This document shows positions 35,208 through 47,694 of a DNA stretch of 64,000 bases, piece after piece. Each line of letters starts with the position of its first letter. Position 1 is the stretch's first letter. Below the pieces are notes generated by a model. That model searched no databases. It worked only from the letters and a program-made list of their open reading frames with translations, and was not told the DNA's origin. Both the position numbers and the translations under genes were made by a program. The DNA comes from Mortierella sp. BCC40632 (Eukaryota; Mortierellomycota; Mortierellomycetes; Mortierellales; Mortierellaceae): the NCBI GenBank assembly GCA_011634665.1, contig WAEK01000022.1, positions 669,501 through 733,500 of the forward strand, in the 5' to 3' direction.

Positions 35208-37177
35208 GACAAGCCATGATCTATGCCTCTGCATCCACTAGCCATTAAAAGGGGAAAGGGAGCTGGCTCCCTCATGGGAAAAACAACAACAACAACAACA
35301 ACAACAGCAACAACAAAAACCAACAAAAAACCAACAAAAACCAAAAAAGAGTGCGAGTGTGTCGATGTGCGTGTGCATATATGTTTATTATTATCTTGTT
35401 CAACCATTTCATTTCATGGTAATCAATCCGTTTCGTGAGTCGAGAAGCCTAGAGTCGGAGGCCCATCAAGCCAACCCTGCACATTATCTGCCTGGGCCAA
35501 GTTTTTTCTTTTTCTTTTTCTTTTTCTTTTTTCTTTTCTTCCTCTTCTGTTATCCTCTTTTACAATGGACGTCAGCACCACTGCGTCGACCCGACGCCTT
35601 TTCTCTCTTTGATTCCCCCTCTCCCCCCCTCTCTTGTTTCCCTTACTCTTGCGCCGTGCTCGGCACTTAGTCCTGCCTCAGATTTGAGGCAAGGTTAGAG
35701 AGGTTATTGTAGGCATCGCCAAAAGCACGACAAAAGGAGTCTTATAGACACCAGTGCGCATGCTCTGCTCTGCTCTTCTTTTGCTCTGCTCAGTGCTGAT
35801 TTTTCACCCTCGGTCCGACGATGACAACCACGAACACCAAAGACGAAAGCGGTGGCGTCAGGGACGGCAAATGATCCTAGATTGCTCGACGAATGGAAAA
35901 CAGGATCCTCGTTTCTCCCTTTCCTTTTCCTTTCCTTTCCATCCCACTCTCGCAGGAGCAAAATTCTCCTTTTATTTTTTTTTTTTTTTTTGCAGAGCTT
36001 TACATTCCATCTTTTCCTCTCTCTCAAGGACAGCAAATCCAATCATCTCTCGGATTTTCCTTTGTACATACATGCTTTTTATTTCTTTCTTTCTTTTTTT
36101 TTTTATTTCTTTTTTACTTTCCCTCTTTTCATACTATGTTCCTCCCCCTTTTTTTCATTATCATTTTCATTATCATTTGTCCAATGTCATTTGTCTTTGT
36201 ACCGACCTTGCTCTTGCTCCTCAGAAGAAAGAAGGAGGGAAAGAAAGAAGAAGAAAACCCCCCCCCTCCCGAAAGAAAAAAAAAATACCAAAAAACTGAA
36301 AAAAACCAATAAATGCAAGAAAAAAAAAAAAAAAAACACTCGATTTCAAGTCTTGTATAAAAGCTTCAGATGGAGCAAGGTGAATGGGTTGAGAAGGAGG
36401 GGGGAGGGGAGGGGAGAAAGAATGAAAGAATAAGAGGAAAGACCTCTTCCAAAAACACTTTACTGATCATCCTAATGATGGATTTGATCTCTGGAAAAAA
36501 AAAAGGGTCAGTGCTGAGGTTACTCGATAGCACCTTAGTTATTGTCAGGGAAAGGACAAGTAGATTTGAGGACGGTTTGGTTAAAATGCTGAAGTGTCTG
36601 TGAAACGTAAACATTTCTCCATTTCTCCAATAGAGCTTAATGCTCTGCTCGAGTCCAGATTCCTTTGACAACTAAAAAAAAAAAAAAAAAGGAAAGGAAA
36701 AAGGAAATGGGGGAGAAAGCAGGGCTTAGAAAGGTCCAAAGGAATCAGAGATCGTATTGTTCACTTGGTCAGATAGATCAAAATCTGCAACACTAATCAG
36801 CTCTTCCAACATGGGCTCATAAAAAAAAAAAAAAAAAAAAGAACGCGTCAAGAGTAATTCCTTGGAAGTGTGTGTTTGTTTATATGTTGTTGTTGTCATT
36901 TGAGCTCCATTCGTTTAGTGGGAGGGAAAAAAAAGTAAAACGAGAAAGGAAACAGGGTTTGAGGTATTGAATCAGATACGTCCGACTATACAATCAAGGA
37001 AGAAACTCATCATACTCATCAGCCTACCAGAATAATGGGTGGCTCCCTCCTCCTCTCCTCTCCCCCCCCCCTTCCCTCAAAAAATAAAAAGGATAGCCAG
37101 AAAAGTGAAAAGACATTGCATGAAGATGATGCGAAACGTGGTATTTTAGGTTAAATGCAATGAACACACACATACAT

Positions 37178-37215
<38 letters not shown>

Positions 37216-39368
37216 CTGATGCATGAAGGAAATGCAGCTTACGAATGTGTTGACAATTTAGTTTTTGGTGAGCCTCTTGTAGAAACCATTTAGGCAAATG
37301 TCCACATCCAAAGAAATCTTGACAAAGAGCGCGTCCAAGACATCCACTCTCTCCAACAGTACAAGTTGAAATGAGTATAGGATTTGTGAGGTATCAGTCT
37401 GAAAAGGGGGAGAAGGCCAAGATTTGGTGGTCGGGTTAAAAAGACCTTTCTGCAGAATCTGATGTGGTAGCACTCGCTTCTCCTCCCCTAGTTGGTTGAT
37501 CGGTGTCTGGTAGACCCTACTCTCCTTTCAATTCGATTCTGGATAGTTTCAAAGTAAAGGTGTGAACTCATATTTAAAATTCTCGACTTTGTTTATGAAG
37601 AAGGATTGCTCTGGGGCAAAGAGTAGAGAAACAATCCAGTGCGGACTGAATTCAGCCTCGAAGAATGGCAGAAGAGTCGTTTATCGATTATTATTATTAT
37701 TATTATTTTTGAAAGAGAGGGTGGGGGAACAAGTAGCAAATACCACACGCCTGAGTACAACTATGCTCTCCTCTGATTGAGGAATCCTGGAAAACTCGGT
37801 GGAATTAGGTTAAGTAGTTCAGTCCTTGATTAAAAAGTAAGCAGTACTGTTGACAGTTATAATGAAGACCCCTCAGTCTTTGTAGGATTAACTGCAGTAG
37901 ATATTAGGTATCAAGGCCTGATACCAGCTTGGCTATTAACTTGACCTGGCGATAGTTTCACCTGTGTATCAACATAGTCTGGAAAATGGGTCAGCTTTCC
38001 ATGGTCGTTATGGCTTTAAAAGAACAGGTTGGGAGGAATACCTTGGAGATGAAAGATGGTTTAACTACAGGATAGAGTAGACACAAGGGCAGCAAGTATC
38101 TCATGGCATACTCTGTCGGACCAAGCAAAATTGGAGACTGAACTAGTAGGACGCGTCATTGATAGAATCGAGTTCTCGATTATTTCTAGGACCAACGGAC
38201 TCTAGTAAAGAAATCCCTCTTCTAACTGGACTACGGTCTACTGACGGAAAGCACAGAAAGCAACATGGCGACCAAAATGGGAAGGAGTAGAAAAGGTTGT
38301 GCAAAGTCATGGTAAAGGGTTGGCGAGAGGGTTGATTGACAAATCAGGGAGGTCGGTAAGTTGGTTGGTTGTTCCCCTCCCCCCCCCCTTCCTCCTTCCT
38401 CTCTTGAATTTTTTCTCTAACTTTTGGCTCGAGTTCGTTGTAGGTTCTGTGGTTGTTGTGCATCTCACCCTTTCGACAGGGTGTTGTTGAATGTAGGTCA
38501 TATATTCGCTCGACTTTCCTTGAGTTCCGAAATGTGCAACAAGTTCATTCTCTTATCCATGGTTTCGCTAAGAGAGTACAATGGAGAGTAAGGGTAAAGC
38601 AAGATAACGGTACCTTTGCATTTGGCCATTTCAAGAGACAGAGGAATAGTCTTTGTTCTTCTCGTGTGTTGTTGACCCTACGCTTGGTTCAACACCAATA
38701 GTTTGGCGCTCAAAGGTGATAGGCCCATCAATGCTATTTTCTGACTTTTCTTTTTTTTTTGTTTGTCCATGTAAGCTTCCGAATCCAGAGAAATTGAACA
38801 TGCACCAGACACACGAGGTGGCTCCTTGGCTCGTCCGCCAAGAAAGCTTGAGTAAATCCGTATGAAAGAACACTTTGATGTCTCTGGGGAAGAGAGGGGG
38901 GGTATGAGCTCCAAATGCACTCTCTCTAATTTTCTTCATCCTCTTCCCTTCCCCCACAAGGATACGAAAGTGTATAGTGTTTAGTGTTTTTTTTTTTTCA
39001 GCCAAGAGACCAAACTTATTGTGGAGGGGCCAGTTGCGATTTTGAGTACAATCGGGTAACAAAAAAAGAAAGAAGCTCCCCTTTTTTTTTTTTTAGATTT
39101 ACTGAGCAGTGCAGAGTTTGCATGCCCCTCCGGATATTGACTTGTCCTCTCAATAAAAAAAAAAAAAAAAAAAAAAAAGGAGAGAGAGAAGCCTTGCCCA
39201 TTATTTTCTTCTGTTATTATCTGGATCATGAAACTACAAATATTAGATGAATTTGGTACACTCTATTTTTTTTTTTTTTTTTTTTTTTCTTGAGGAAAAA
39301 TAATAAGCAGAAACAGTTTTGGACCCAGAGCTGTCTCTCATTATTTTTTCTTCTTCTTTCTTTCTTTC
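35208..39368. other. Gene-poor island, 4.2 kb
   Basis: No supportable gene. It begins with an AAC repeat (about 35281-35345) and is dominated by A and T runs and CT tracts (37181-37212). One minus-strand frame at about 37484-37258 reads coding-like for about 70 codons (LYSFQLVLLERVDVLDALFV and onward) to a stop, with no recognised domain; it may be the last exon of a lost gene. Around 37950-38350 short frames also read coding-like but are broken by stops. Confidence 0.45.
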
Positions 39369-40613
39369 TTAACAAAGAATCGTAAAGGCCAGGGCGACAC
39401 CAACCATGGCCGAGGCACCGATAGCGAGGACATTGGCAGGGTTGGAAATCACTTCGGCCGAATTCATCTTTGGAGCTACTCCTCCCGTCTGAGGACTCCC
39501 TGTTGAGGGACCTGTAATCAGCGCTCCATTGTCAATACTCCCTCCTTGATCATTCCCAGGATTACCATTGTTGTTTCCATCGCCTCCACCATTGTTGTTT
39601 CCATCGCCTCCACCATTGTTTTGACCATTGTTGCTGCTGTTGTCGCTTCCATCGTTGCCAGGACTGGTGCTGTTACCTTCGCTTCCTTGGCCAGGCTCCG
39701 TGCTATTGCTACTTCCTTGGCCAGGTTCCGTGCTATTGCTAGGAGGCTTTGGCGCATCTCCATCTTGGTTGCCCGGGCTTGGCTCCTTTCCAGAGTTGTT
39801 ATCACCAGAGCTAGGAGGGGTAGGGTCCGAACTGGGATGAAGGTCACTTCCCCAAGTCGAAGGCTGAAAAGCCATGTTCCGGAACATGGCGTTAGGCACA
39901 GAACCATCGTTCGGGTATCGGAACTTGCCCGCCCATTCGATATTGATCTCTGGCTGGACTTGAGTCCACGAGTTGATGGCCAATGTATATCTGGCAACGG
40001 TCGGGTCTGTAGTAGGGACGTCGGAACGATTGAGGACAAGAACATCATCGACAAACCAGGCAATATGGGAGCGATGCCAGTCGAACCGGTAGTTATGCCA
40101 ACCCTTGGAGGCATCAAAACCCAGATCGATCGAAACCGGGTTCTGAGCCTTATTGGCCCAAACGTTCATCCAGGCGATCCGGTTGTTGAGGCCCGTGAGC
40201 TCAATGTCAATCTCGTTGTCCTTGTCCGAAATCAGAAAAAAAGATGTCACCTGGCCCACGACTGGTGAGGCAATCATGTCGATCGAGTACTGACCGTAGC
40301 CAAGACCCTTTTGACGGTAGATCAGTTCGCCACATGAATAAGGCTTGAGTGCCGAGTCTTTGCCGATGGTGATCTTGGTCCCTTCGGAGGTCTCATGGAC
40401 CTGTGTTCGTGTGAAGGAGCAACCCCAGCGGTCGGGGCCCCAGCCATGGGCTACGATAAAGTTGGCGTGGTTGTTTAGTCGTTCTCGGAAGGCTGGGACA
40501 GAAGATGCGATGGGGAGAATGAGAGCAAGCGCAAGCACGATTGCAAAGAACAAACGATGTATGGAGTTCACGGGCATTGCCATAGCAATAGCCGCTCCGG
40601 ATGCTCTCCACAT
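39369..40613 (-). CDS. GH16-family glucanase/transglycosylase-like wall protein, GPI-anchored
   Basis: Single-exon frame of 414 residues on the minus strand. A hydrophobic segment at about residues 20-38 is a signal peptide or anchor. The catalytic core carries the GH16 signature NEIDIELTG with Glu134, Asp136 and Glu138 as nucleophile, helper and acid/base, plus WMNVWANKAQ and GWHNYRFDWHRSHIAWFVDD typical of the concanavalin A-like fold. Enzymes of this family hydrolyse or re-link beta-glucans, or link chitin to glucan, at the cell wall. Residues about 255-360 form a linker with Pro, Ser, Thr, then Asn/Gly/Asp repeats, and the last 22 residues are hydrophobic, as for a GPI signal. Exact substrate cannot be told from the sequence. 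Nearest genes are more than 4 kb away on both sides. Confidence 0.9.
   Translation of the reverse strand: MWRASGAAIAMAMPVNSIHRLFFAIVLALALILPIASSVPAFRERLNNHANFIVAHGWGPDRWGCSFTRTQVHETSEGTKITIGKDSALKPYSCGELIYRQKGLGYGQYSIDMIASPVVGQVTSFFLISDKDNEIDIELTGLNNRIAWMNVWANKAQNPVSIDLGFDASKGWHNYRFDWHRSHIAWFVDDVLVLNRSDVPTTDPTVARYTLAINSWTQVQPEINIEWAGKFRYPNDGSVPNAMFRNMAFQPSTWGSDLHPSSDPTPPSSGDNNSGKEPSPGNQDGDAPKPPSNSTEPGQGSSNSTEPGQGSEGNSTSPGNDGSDNSSNNGQNNGGGDGNNNGGGDGNNNGNPGNDQGGSIDNGALITGPSTGSPQTGGVAPKMNSAEVISNPANVLAIGASAMVGVALAFTILC
39565..39626 (-). repeat. 24-bp coding tandem repeat in the GH16 linker
   Basis: Two perfect 24-base units (39565-39588, 39589-39612) and a partial third encode repeated Asn/Gly/Asp octapeptides in the linker of the GH16 protein. 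Confidence 0.85.
39682..39741 (-). repeat. 30-bp coding tandem repeat in the GH16 linker
   Basis: Two 30-base units (39682-39711, 39712-39741) differing at one base (C/T) encode the repeated decapeptide with NSTEPGQGS. Confidence 0.85.
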
Positions 40614-43419
40614 GTCTGGGTGGGGTAAGATTAAAAAAAAAAAAAAAAAAAATTAAAACGTTCCAAGAAGGGGATGAGAATAGATGCGTGTGAGTCGGTT
40701 TGTACTGAAATAATGGGTGGAGGGAGGAGTGAGAAATGAGCGGGAATGTGGGAGAGAAGATTAAAGTCAAGTGGGGATGAAGGGTAGAAATAAGTAGAGG
40801 AGGAGGAAGAGGGGGAAGAAGAAGAAGGAGAAGAAGGAGGAGGAGAGGAAGAAGAAGGGAGATAGGGACCGTTGAGACGGCGACTGTCCCCTTCTACGGA
40901 TGGTGGTCCGGCCCCTTCCTGTTTTGTATGTCTTCTTGATCCATCGTCAATGCACGTCCTGTCCAACCCCCCGCGCAAAAAAGCGCGAGAGATGCACGAG
41001 GGAGGGACCATTTCCTAGTCTCGGATCCTCCTATTCGCGGAGGGGAGGCTGTGTCTATCCAACACATTGTCGTACAAAGAAGACAACAGCAGCAAAAAAA
41101 AAAAAAAAAACGGTTCCAGATGCCGGCACCCGTCCAATTCTTCGTCTCGCCGCAACGGATCACAGTAGGTCCCGCCTCCTTCCCACCTTCCTCTCTCTCT
41201 CACACCCTCTCGCTCTCTTCTAGACTTTTACTCCTGTTCCCCTAACATTTATCCGGTGCTTCGAGGCCCCATACTGACAGCTTCATTTCTAGGAGACTAC
41301 ACCACAGGAAGCTCCCATTGGTCTATGCAGAAAGAAAGAAAAAAAAAGATGCCGCATGGATTGGTTATGCCAAGGAAGTAGTGTCTCTCTTCTGCGCTCT
41401 GAGGTCATCAACAATGAAGCCAAGTTTGAAGTTCGAAGCAGCTCCCCCTTCCACATGCCAGTGAATTGATGAGTAGAAGAGAAAGGAAATGAAAGGAAAT
41501 GAAAGAAGAGCTGAGGGGATGTCAGTTCTAGAATCATTCAAGGCAGGGAGCACGTTCCACCATGAGACATTACCTCCAAGCCTCTCGAACGAGCGTCTCG
41601 GACCGATTCCCCCGACCGTGTGTAGCCCAAGGGTTTTACCACTTGAGGAAAAAAAAATGCTAGTGTCACTTCATTTGCTGGCTCTCTCGCTTATCAGAGG
41701 CATGATCAAAGAAGGGAGGATACACTATGCCGACATGGTGTAGCTTGAAAACAAACAAACACAATCCTTTCCGCATAGGCAGAGACCTCGTACCCACGAT
41801 CTGTTCAGCAGTCCATGATCGACTTTGCAATCTACATGCATGCGTAGGTCATAAAGGCGCTCGGATCGTAGAATCGATTGCCTGGCATGAGCGAAAAGAA
41901 AGAAAGAATGTGGCAGGAATAACCCCGAGAGGAAATCCTTCTTCCGAAACGTAGAAAACAGTGGAACATACTCCTCAAAGCCAAAAAGGATGTCTTTGTC
42001 TCTCGTGATTAATGGAAGGGAAAGGGGAGGATTGTGGTCGAAGAAACAAGACGCATTGGCGGAGAGGACGATTTTTATGGGAACAATCTAGAGATGGAGC
42101 TGCATAAACCATGGTCATTTCCCCTTTGGTCTTGCCATCCCACGCTTTTTGACTTGTGGGGTCTCTGGGATCAATCCTCCTGGTTCGACCAAGGAGGGTG
42201 GATAAAAGACACGAGCCATGTTTAGGAGTGTGTTCATGTGTGAGGTTTGAATGTTTGTTAGACTTTTCCTCAACAGTGTGACTTTCCTGCCAAGATGCAT
42301 GACCATGTTGTGTTACATTGCGTGCACTGGCCACTAACGATCTGCACAGGGGTTGGTCTTGTGCATCCACTCTATTGGGACAGCTGCAGCTCACAGATAG
42401 ACTAGTATCAGGTTGACCTCGTCAGTCACTCATTTCACTATCGGCCTTGTGAGTTCTACAAAACGGCTGATTTCCTTTTCCACTGCTTTTAGCAACGTTT
42501 TTTAGGACAAGCAAGGCAGGTGAGAACAGATTCATATGCCAATAGTTGTAAATGGAGCAAAAAAAAAGAGCCAAGCATTGGGCTCTATCAACTTTGTTCT
42601 AAATGCACTCATTTAGCTCATGACCTCAAATTGGAGGAGCATATCGCGTTCCAATTTTCCAAAAGCACAGATGAACCATGTTTACACACTAGTTCACAGC
42701 CTTGATCCCCAAATAGAACTTCTATCTCCTCTCACATCTAGAACCCCCTTCCTTCTTTGTGTCGTACCTCTGCACTAGGTCAGCGTCAAACAATTATGAA
42801 AAAGTGGCGTGGCCATGAATGATGTATGTCCAATCAACTCTGGTGCTTAGAGTGCTACTGCACCAGGAGATTTAATTTTGTTGATCTGGCCGTGACAGTG
42901 GCTAACTTTGCCCCAAAATGCCCCATAGAAGGTACTGTATATCATCTGAACAAAGAGCTTGGCGGCTGAGAAGAGAGGAGCCAAGGAGTGAGGGATAGTA
43001 GAGTAAAAATAGTAACGGTGTATGATCCGATGAGATGTAGGTAAATTTCTAGCATTAAAATAGTCAGAGATCAGTCTTTATTCCTAAGCCAACTATCAAA
43101 ATGAGCTTTGTTACCTTTTTTTTCTTCCTCTCTTATTCTATATCGACGGGGAGCAGATAGTTTCAAGACTTAACCCCGTAACCCTTACATAGAAGTGATC
43201 GCCACACTACCTTCTGTCATGGGCAAGGTTTGGCAATGGGAAGAGTGTCTCCAAGTGCCCTACCGATGGCTGATATAGTACTGAGGGAGTCGTTCTAATA
43301 TCACTTTTACTTCACTCGTCCATCTGTCAATTACACTATCCTCATGCCTCATTTGACATAGAGAGCATCTAGGACAGCATTAGCTGTGTTTTGAAAAGAG
43401 TAACTGCTTCAGTCCGATA
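40614..43419. other. Gene-poor stretch upstream of GH16
   Basis: No supportable gene. The first 250 bases hold a 19-base A run (40633-40651) and a GGA/GAA-rich tract (about 40797-40861) in the promoter side of GH16. Beyond that only short open frames without motifs or splice pairing are seen. Confidence 0.5.
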
Positions 43420-44990
43420 CCATTTCATTTGACGGCACGTCAACTGGCACAATGCATTCAGAATATATAGTTGCAGCCTTGACAGTCCCAATACAATGTG
43501 TATATATCTGCCTACGACTATCAGGACTGCATAATTTCCTTTGGAAATGTGAAGCGACGGTGACCGAGGGCCAGGAGACCCGGAGAATAGTGAGAGTTTA
43601 CTAAAGTTGAAACTACAAATACTGTTACCTGACCGGATGCCGCAAGATCCGACGGCTTCTTTAGCAAATAGACCCATATCTCTTCAATAGAGGATACAGT
43701 TTTCTAGAATGTCTCCACAATTTCCTCCGCATCAGTAATCAGGAAAAGAGCATTGTTGAATCCGAATTAAAGTCTCGGACCGCTTGCTCAAAGAACCATT
43801 GGATTGTCCACCAACTTGCCAAATATGGTCAAAGACAGTGGGTCACCTCAAAGGATTCATCAAATCAAAGAAGACAATCGCATTCAGTAGCCGATTTAGA
43901 GGAGCTCACCTTCTAGCGTATCCCCCTTCCCGATAACAGCCAGGGTCTCTGCTGCTATCACGAGCTGCGGCTCTTGAAGACAGGACAGAGTTAAATATCT
44001 CAACAATAAGTCTCCTCGATTGATTTCCAAAGGACCCTGGTAACGAACCAACTATCATCGTCCAGCGATCTCTGTCAAGTAATCCAGACTTGCAATAAAA
44101 AAAAGTTTACTCCCATGAGCGTCTTGCCTGAGATGCTATTCATTACGTGTAGTTATTGTCAGAAATGCGGACTTTATCTAGCTGTCCAGTCCTGCACCCA
44201 CCCCAACAGACTTGTTGTAGAGGAAAAGTACTTTGGCAATTAACTGGAGAAGAAGCTGTTCATCACATGAATGATATCGAAAAAAAAACGCCATTCGAAT
44301 ATTGATCAAGGTGGCTTCCTCGTATCGATATGCGCTGCCATGTATCCAAGTCCGCTGAGAAATAAGAGGGATTAGAGAACTCACCCGACTCTGCATCCTT
44401 GATAAGACATTTCAGAAGACACTGGGCACCATCGAACCGTTTCCTGACCCTTACGTTAAGAGTCTTAGAGTCCAACTTGTGTTTGATTCTAGAGGAACCA
44501 GAGGAAACTGAGAGGGGCGGGCGAGAGTGTTGGTTTACATTCTCTTTTCTTTGTCTTCTCCGTCTTGTATTTTTTTTTATTTTTATTTTTATTTTATTTT
44601 TTGTTACAACAGTGCTCTCATAGAGTAGTTCCTTAAAAATAATTCTTTTGCATACTTGAAGTGTTGAGAGAAAGATTGTGGATAGAGGTTCTTTGAACAC
44701 TTTCTCGCCGAGTTTAGAAGTAGACCGCACAAACTTTATCCTTGTTGACAACAACGATGATATGAGTCTTGAGGATCTTTAGGAAGGAGTATTCGGGAGA
44801 ACCAAGACATTGAACTATATTATCACCAAGCTCGAGAAAGCTAGAGGCCAAGAATGTAGACGACGCAAAAGTCCTGTCACCAGTTTGCGTGTGTTGCACG
44901 AGTGTCGAGAACAGTAAAAAAAAAAAAAAAAAAAGATGATCTGCGTACTACAGTCCAAAGAATTATCTGGATCGGTTTCAATCAGTCTTT
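43420..44990 (-). pseudogene. Probable decayed gene for a helical-repeat (HEAT/ARM-like) protein
   Basis: On the minus strand a chain of coding-like pieces appears in order: FLELGDNIVQCLGSPEYSFL (near 44850-44780), FKEPLSTIFLSTLQVCKRII (44700-44640), VRVRKRFDGAQCLLKCLIKD (44455-44395), LTLSCLQEPQLVIAAETLAV (44005-43935), RLLNAIVFFDLMNPLR (43895-43848), then SIEEIWVYLLKKPSDLAASG and LALGHRRFTFPKEIMQS near 43690-43520. Between pieces the frame changes, stops intervene and A/T runs are inserted; not all gaps have splice sites. The amphipathic leucine-rich character suggests alpha-helical repeats; no named family is claimed. It is either a pseudogene or a many-exon gene I could not resolve. Confidence 0.4.
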
Positions 44991-45915
44991 TCCAAAAACA
45001 GAATGAAAAGAACGTGGCATAAACTCTCCCCCCCCCAAAAAAAAAATGCTCCGTGCGGGTCAAGTTCTGAAGAACAAGGAATCAAAGGAATGAGAGTCAT
45101 CACGGTGTTTATTACTACTAAAGATCGAAGATGTCAGAACCTCGATAGTCAATCCATACCCGAGGATTGTCTCTTGATCTGTAGAAGAATTTTTTACCGT
45201 AACCTTCGGTCACTTGTTAGGACACCCTATTGTACTTTCTGCATCGATGGAACGCTGCTAGGGTTTGGTCACTCTTTTTTTTTTTTTTTTTGGATGAAAA
45301 AGATGATAAAGCCAGAAGTGTGGAGAGTGGGATTTGTGAATCACAAATGGCATGTTCATAGAAAATGAGAGGAGACTCCACTCTCTGTATATACGGGTTT
45401 TGATTGCAGTCCTGATGAGCAGTAATTTCGGGGGCTAAGCTTGTACATTATAGAAACTATAGGACTTAGCCTATGATACCTCACTTAGAAATCTTGGAGG
45501 AGTCACACGCTCGACATCCTTCCCCTCTCCATAAGAAACACAAAGCTGGCAGACCAGAATTGGTTCCGCCTATGTCGGCTACACTGTGCATGAAGACTGA
45601 CCCTTGAGAATGAAGACACCTTCTGAACTTTGTCTCTCCTACTTGGTTTTAATAACACTTCCTCATCTTTTTCTTATTTTCCCTGCTCATGGAAGGCGCT
45701 AGTGGTATGAGTAAAGACCAGATGTTGTCCAGACCTGTGGACAATGCAAATGCAGGGTTGAAAGAGATGTAAATAATATCGGTATCGGTCGATGTCTGTG
45801 GTTTGGGCGATGCAGTTGGCTCTGCCACTGCTCCTTCCCTCCTCGACATGGCTTACACCCCCTTTTTCTCTTCTCAAGTAAGAGCTGAGAGAGTCGAACT
45901 TTCAAGGTAGCTCTC
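44991..45915. other. Gene-poor stretch, 3' flank of the TFIIIC gene
   Basis: No supportable gene. Small open frames overlap T runs (45272-45290). An open minus-strand frame at 45649-45849 has no motif. Confidence 0.45.
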
Positions 45916-47128
45916 TTATGACTCCGTATTGCCCGATGATGGCTCCGAACGTTGCGCTGATATCCGTGCTGCCTGACCCAACGTGATCCTAAATCCTCTG
46001 CTAACAGCATGTCGTTTCCGCGTTAGTGGCTCGTCTCTGTCAACATCTTCGTCTTCTGCTCCATCATTGGCGTCATCTTCCTCCTCTTCTTCCACATCCA
46101 TAGAGTTTGCTCCGCCAGAGCTTTGGCCAGCCTTGGCTTCATCTTCAATTTCAACATCATCGTCATCATCATCGACTTCATCACCCTCCTCCTCCTCCTC
46201 CCCTTCCTGGCTATCGTAGTCATCTCTGTGGCGATCCTCTGTTGCCCGTTGTTTTCCTTTGGTGTCTTTAGTTATACCAAGTGCACTCATTTCGGTATCG
46301 TACGCAGCATTAGGGAAAAGTTCTACGGGCTCAAAGACAAGTCGTTTGGTAACAATGGATAACAAGTCCAGCGTCGCATCTGTCGTGTCAATATCATTGT
46401 CTTCTGCGTCCTCTTCTACCTCCTCCCGATCTAATGATAATGGTAAGGAAGAAAGAGAGGGGAGGAGGGGAAACAGAGTGAATACTCGATTATTTGAACT
46501 GAGAACTTCTTGTGAAAAGTCGAATTTACAAATGAATGCTCTCTATACCTTTCATCTTAAAGATCATATCCTCGGTGATGGCATTATCCTCGTAAAATCC
46601 TTTGAATGCATAGCCTCCGGCTCGGAAGAAAGGTGTTGGTGTATCCAGACCCTATTCGATGATAGAAGAAAAATAAAAGGTCAAAATTCGGAAATAAGCA
46701 CAAAAAAGGTTTTCAAAGTGCGCTTTGGGGGCTACTTGAGTATTCTTTTTTCTTTCATTTCATTTTTTTTTTCTGGCTCCAAATCCTCCCTCCAATAGGA
46801 GACATACGATGAAGTTATAGCCTTGACTAGTGAGCCGTTCCATGTCCTCTGCGTTAAAGTTGACGCAACCAAAGTCGAGAATTACATGCTCTGTTTCTTC
46901 AACCCACTCCCAGTCTTGACCATCATTTTCACCGTTGCCTCCCTTGTCCTCACTGTGACTTGAGACTGATGCACTGTCGCCGATGGAGGTCGCAGCCGTT
47001 GCAGCAGCTGCAGCAGCAGCCGTTGTGGTGAAGGAAGAAGGTTTGGGCTCGACAATGTCCTGGAACTGGGCGGCGATCTGATTCGCAGCATCGTTGAGGT
47101 ACTGAGCCTTTTTGAAGCTGTGGTCCAT
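45916..47128 (-). CDS. TFIIIC subunit 6 (GTF3C6/Sfc7/tau55-related)
   Basis: Three exons on the minus strand, 47128-46808, 46651-46549 and 46430-45916, GT-AG and in phase, 312 residues. The diagnostic stretch is split by an intron: DWEWVEETEHVILDFGCVNF, then YNFIV joined to GLDTPTPFFRAGGYAFKGFY and TEDMIFKMK. This is the small beta-barrel domain of the TFIIIC subunit that pairs with the tau95-type subunit and helps recruit RNA polymerase III to the A-box of tRNA genes. The N-terminus has an Ala/Thr-rich stretch; the last 170 residues hold an acidic region (runs of Asp and Glu at about residues 205-265) and a basic C-terminus. The ATG at 47128 was preferred because the frame above it is only open, not conserved. 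It is divergent from the PTPS gene, 566 bases apart. Confidence 0.85.
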
Positions 47129-47467
47129 CCTTGCGACTTGACAATGGACGCGTTTCTGGGTGGATGGGGCGAAGATGGCGCGGAGGATCGACTGGACGAG
47201 GATGGGCAAAGGGGCAAGAGGAGGAAGAGAAGATCGCTTGGGTGTAGAGGAGAAGAACAAAGTGGCTTTGCCCTGCCTCACACCTGTTCACTCACTCCAG
47301 TCTCACATACTCTCTCCTCACTCTTACCCACTCTTACCCTCACTCCGCACGGCGTCCGTGGGAGAGTTGAGATCCACAAAAGGGCAAAAAGGAAGAAAAG
47401 AAAAAGAAGAAGAAAAAAAAAAGCCTCTCCTCTTTCTTCTCTTCTTTCCTTCTTCTCCTTTCCTTTT

Positions 47468-47500
<33 letters not shown>

Positions 47501-47694
47501 CTCTCTCAGCCATTCTGTGCATTCGCCATCCCCTTCCCCGACATTACCCATCCGCACTTCGCCATCCCTGTGTCTGTTTCTCCTGCCTCTCTCCTTCATT
47601 CTCTCTTCCCACTAAAACTCTCTTCCATTTCCACTCCAACCTCTACCCCCCTGCTTCGTTGCCCACCCTGTCGCCCACTCGCCACTCGCCCACT
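47129..47694. promoter_or_regulatory. Short bidirectional promoter region, TFIIIC6/PTPS
   Basis: 566 bases separate two divergent start codons. CT-rich DNA (47427-47512) lies on the PTPS side, pyrimidine in its sense. No TATA box is evident. Confidence 0.5.
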
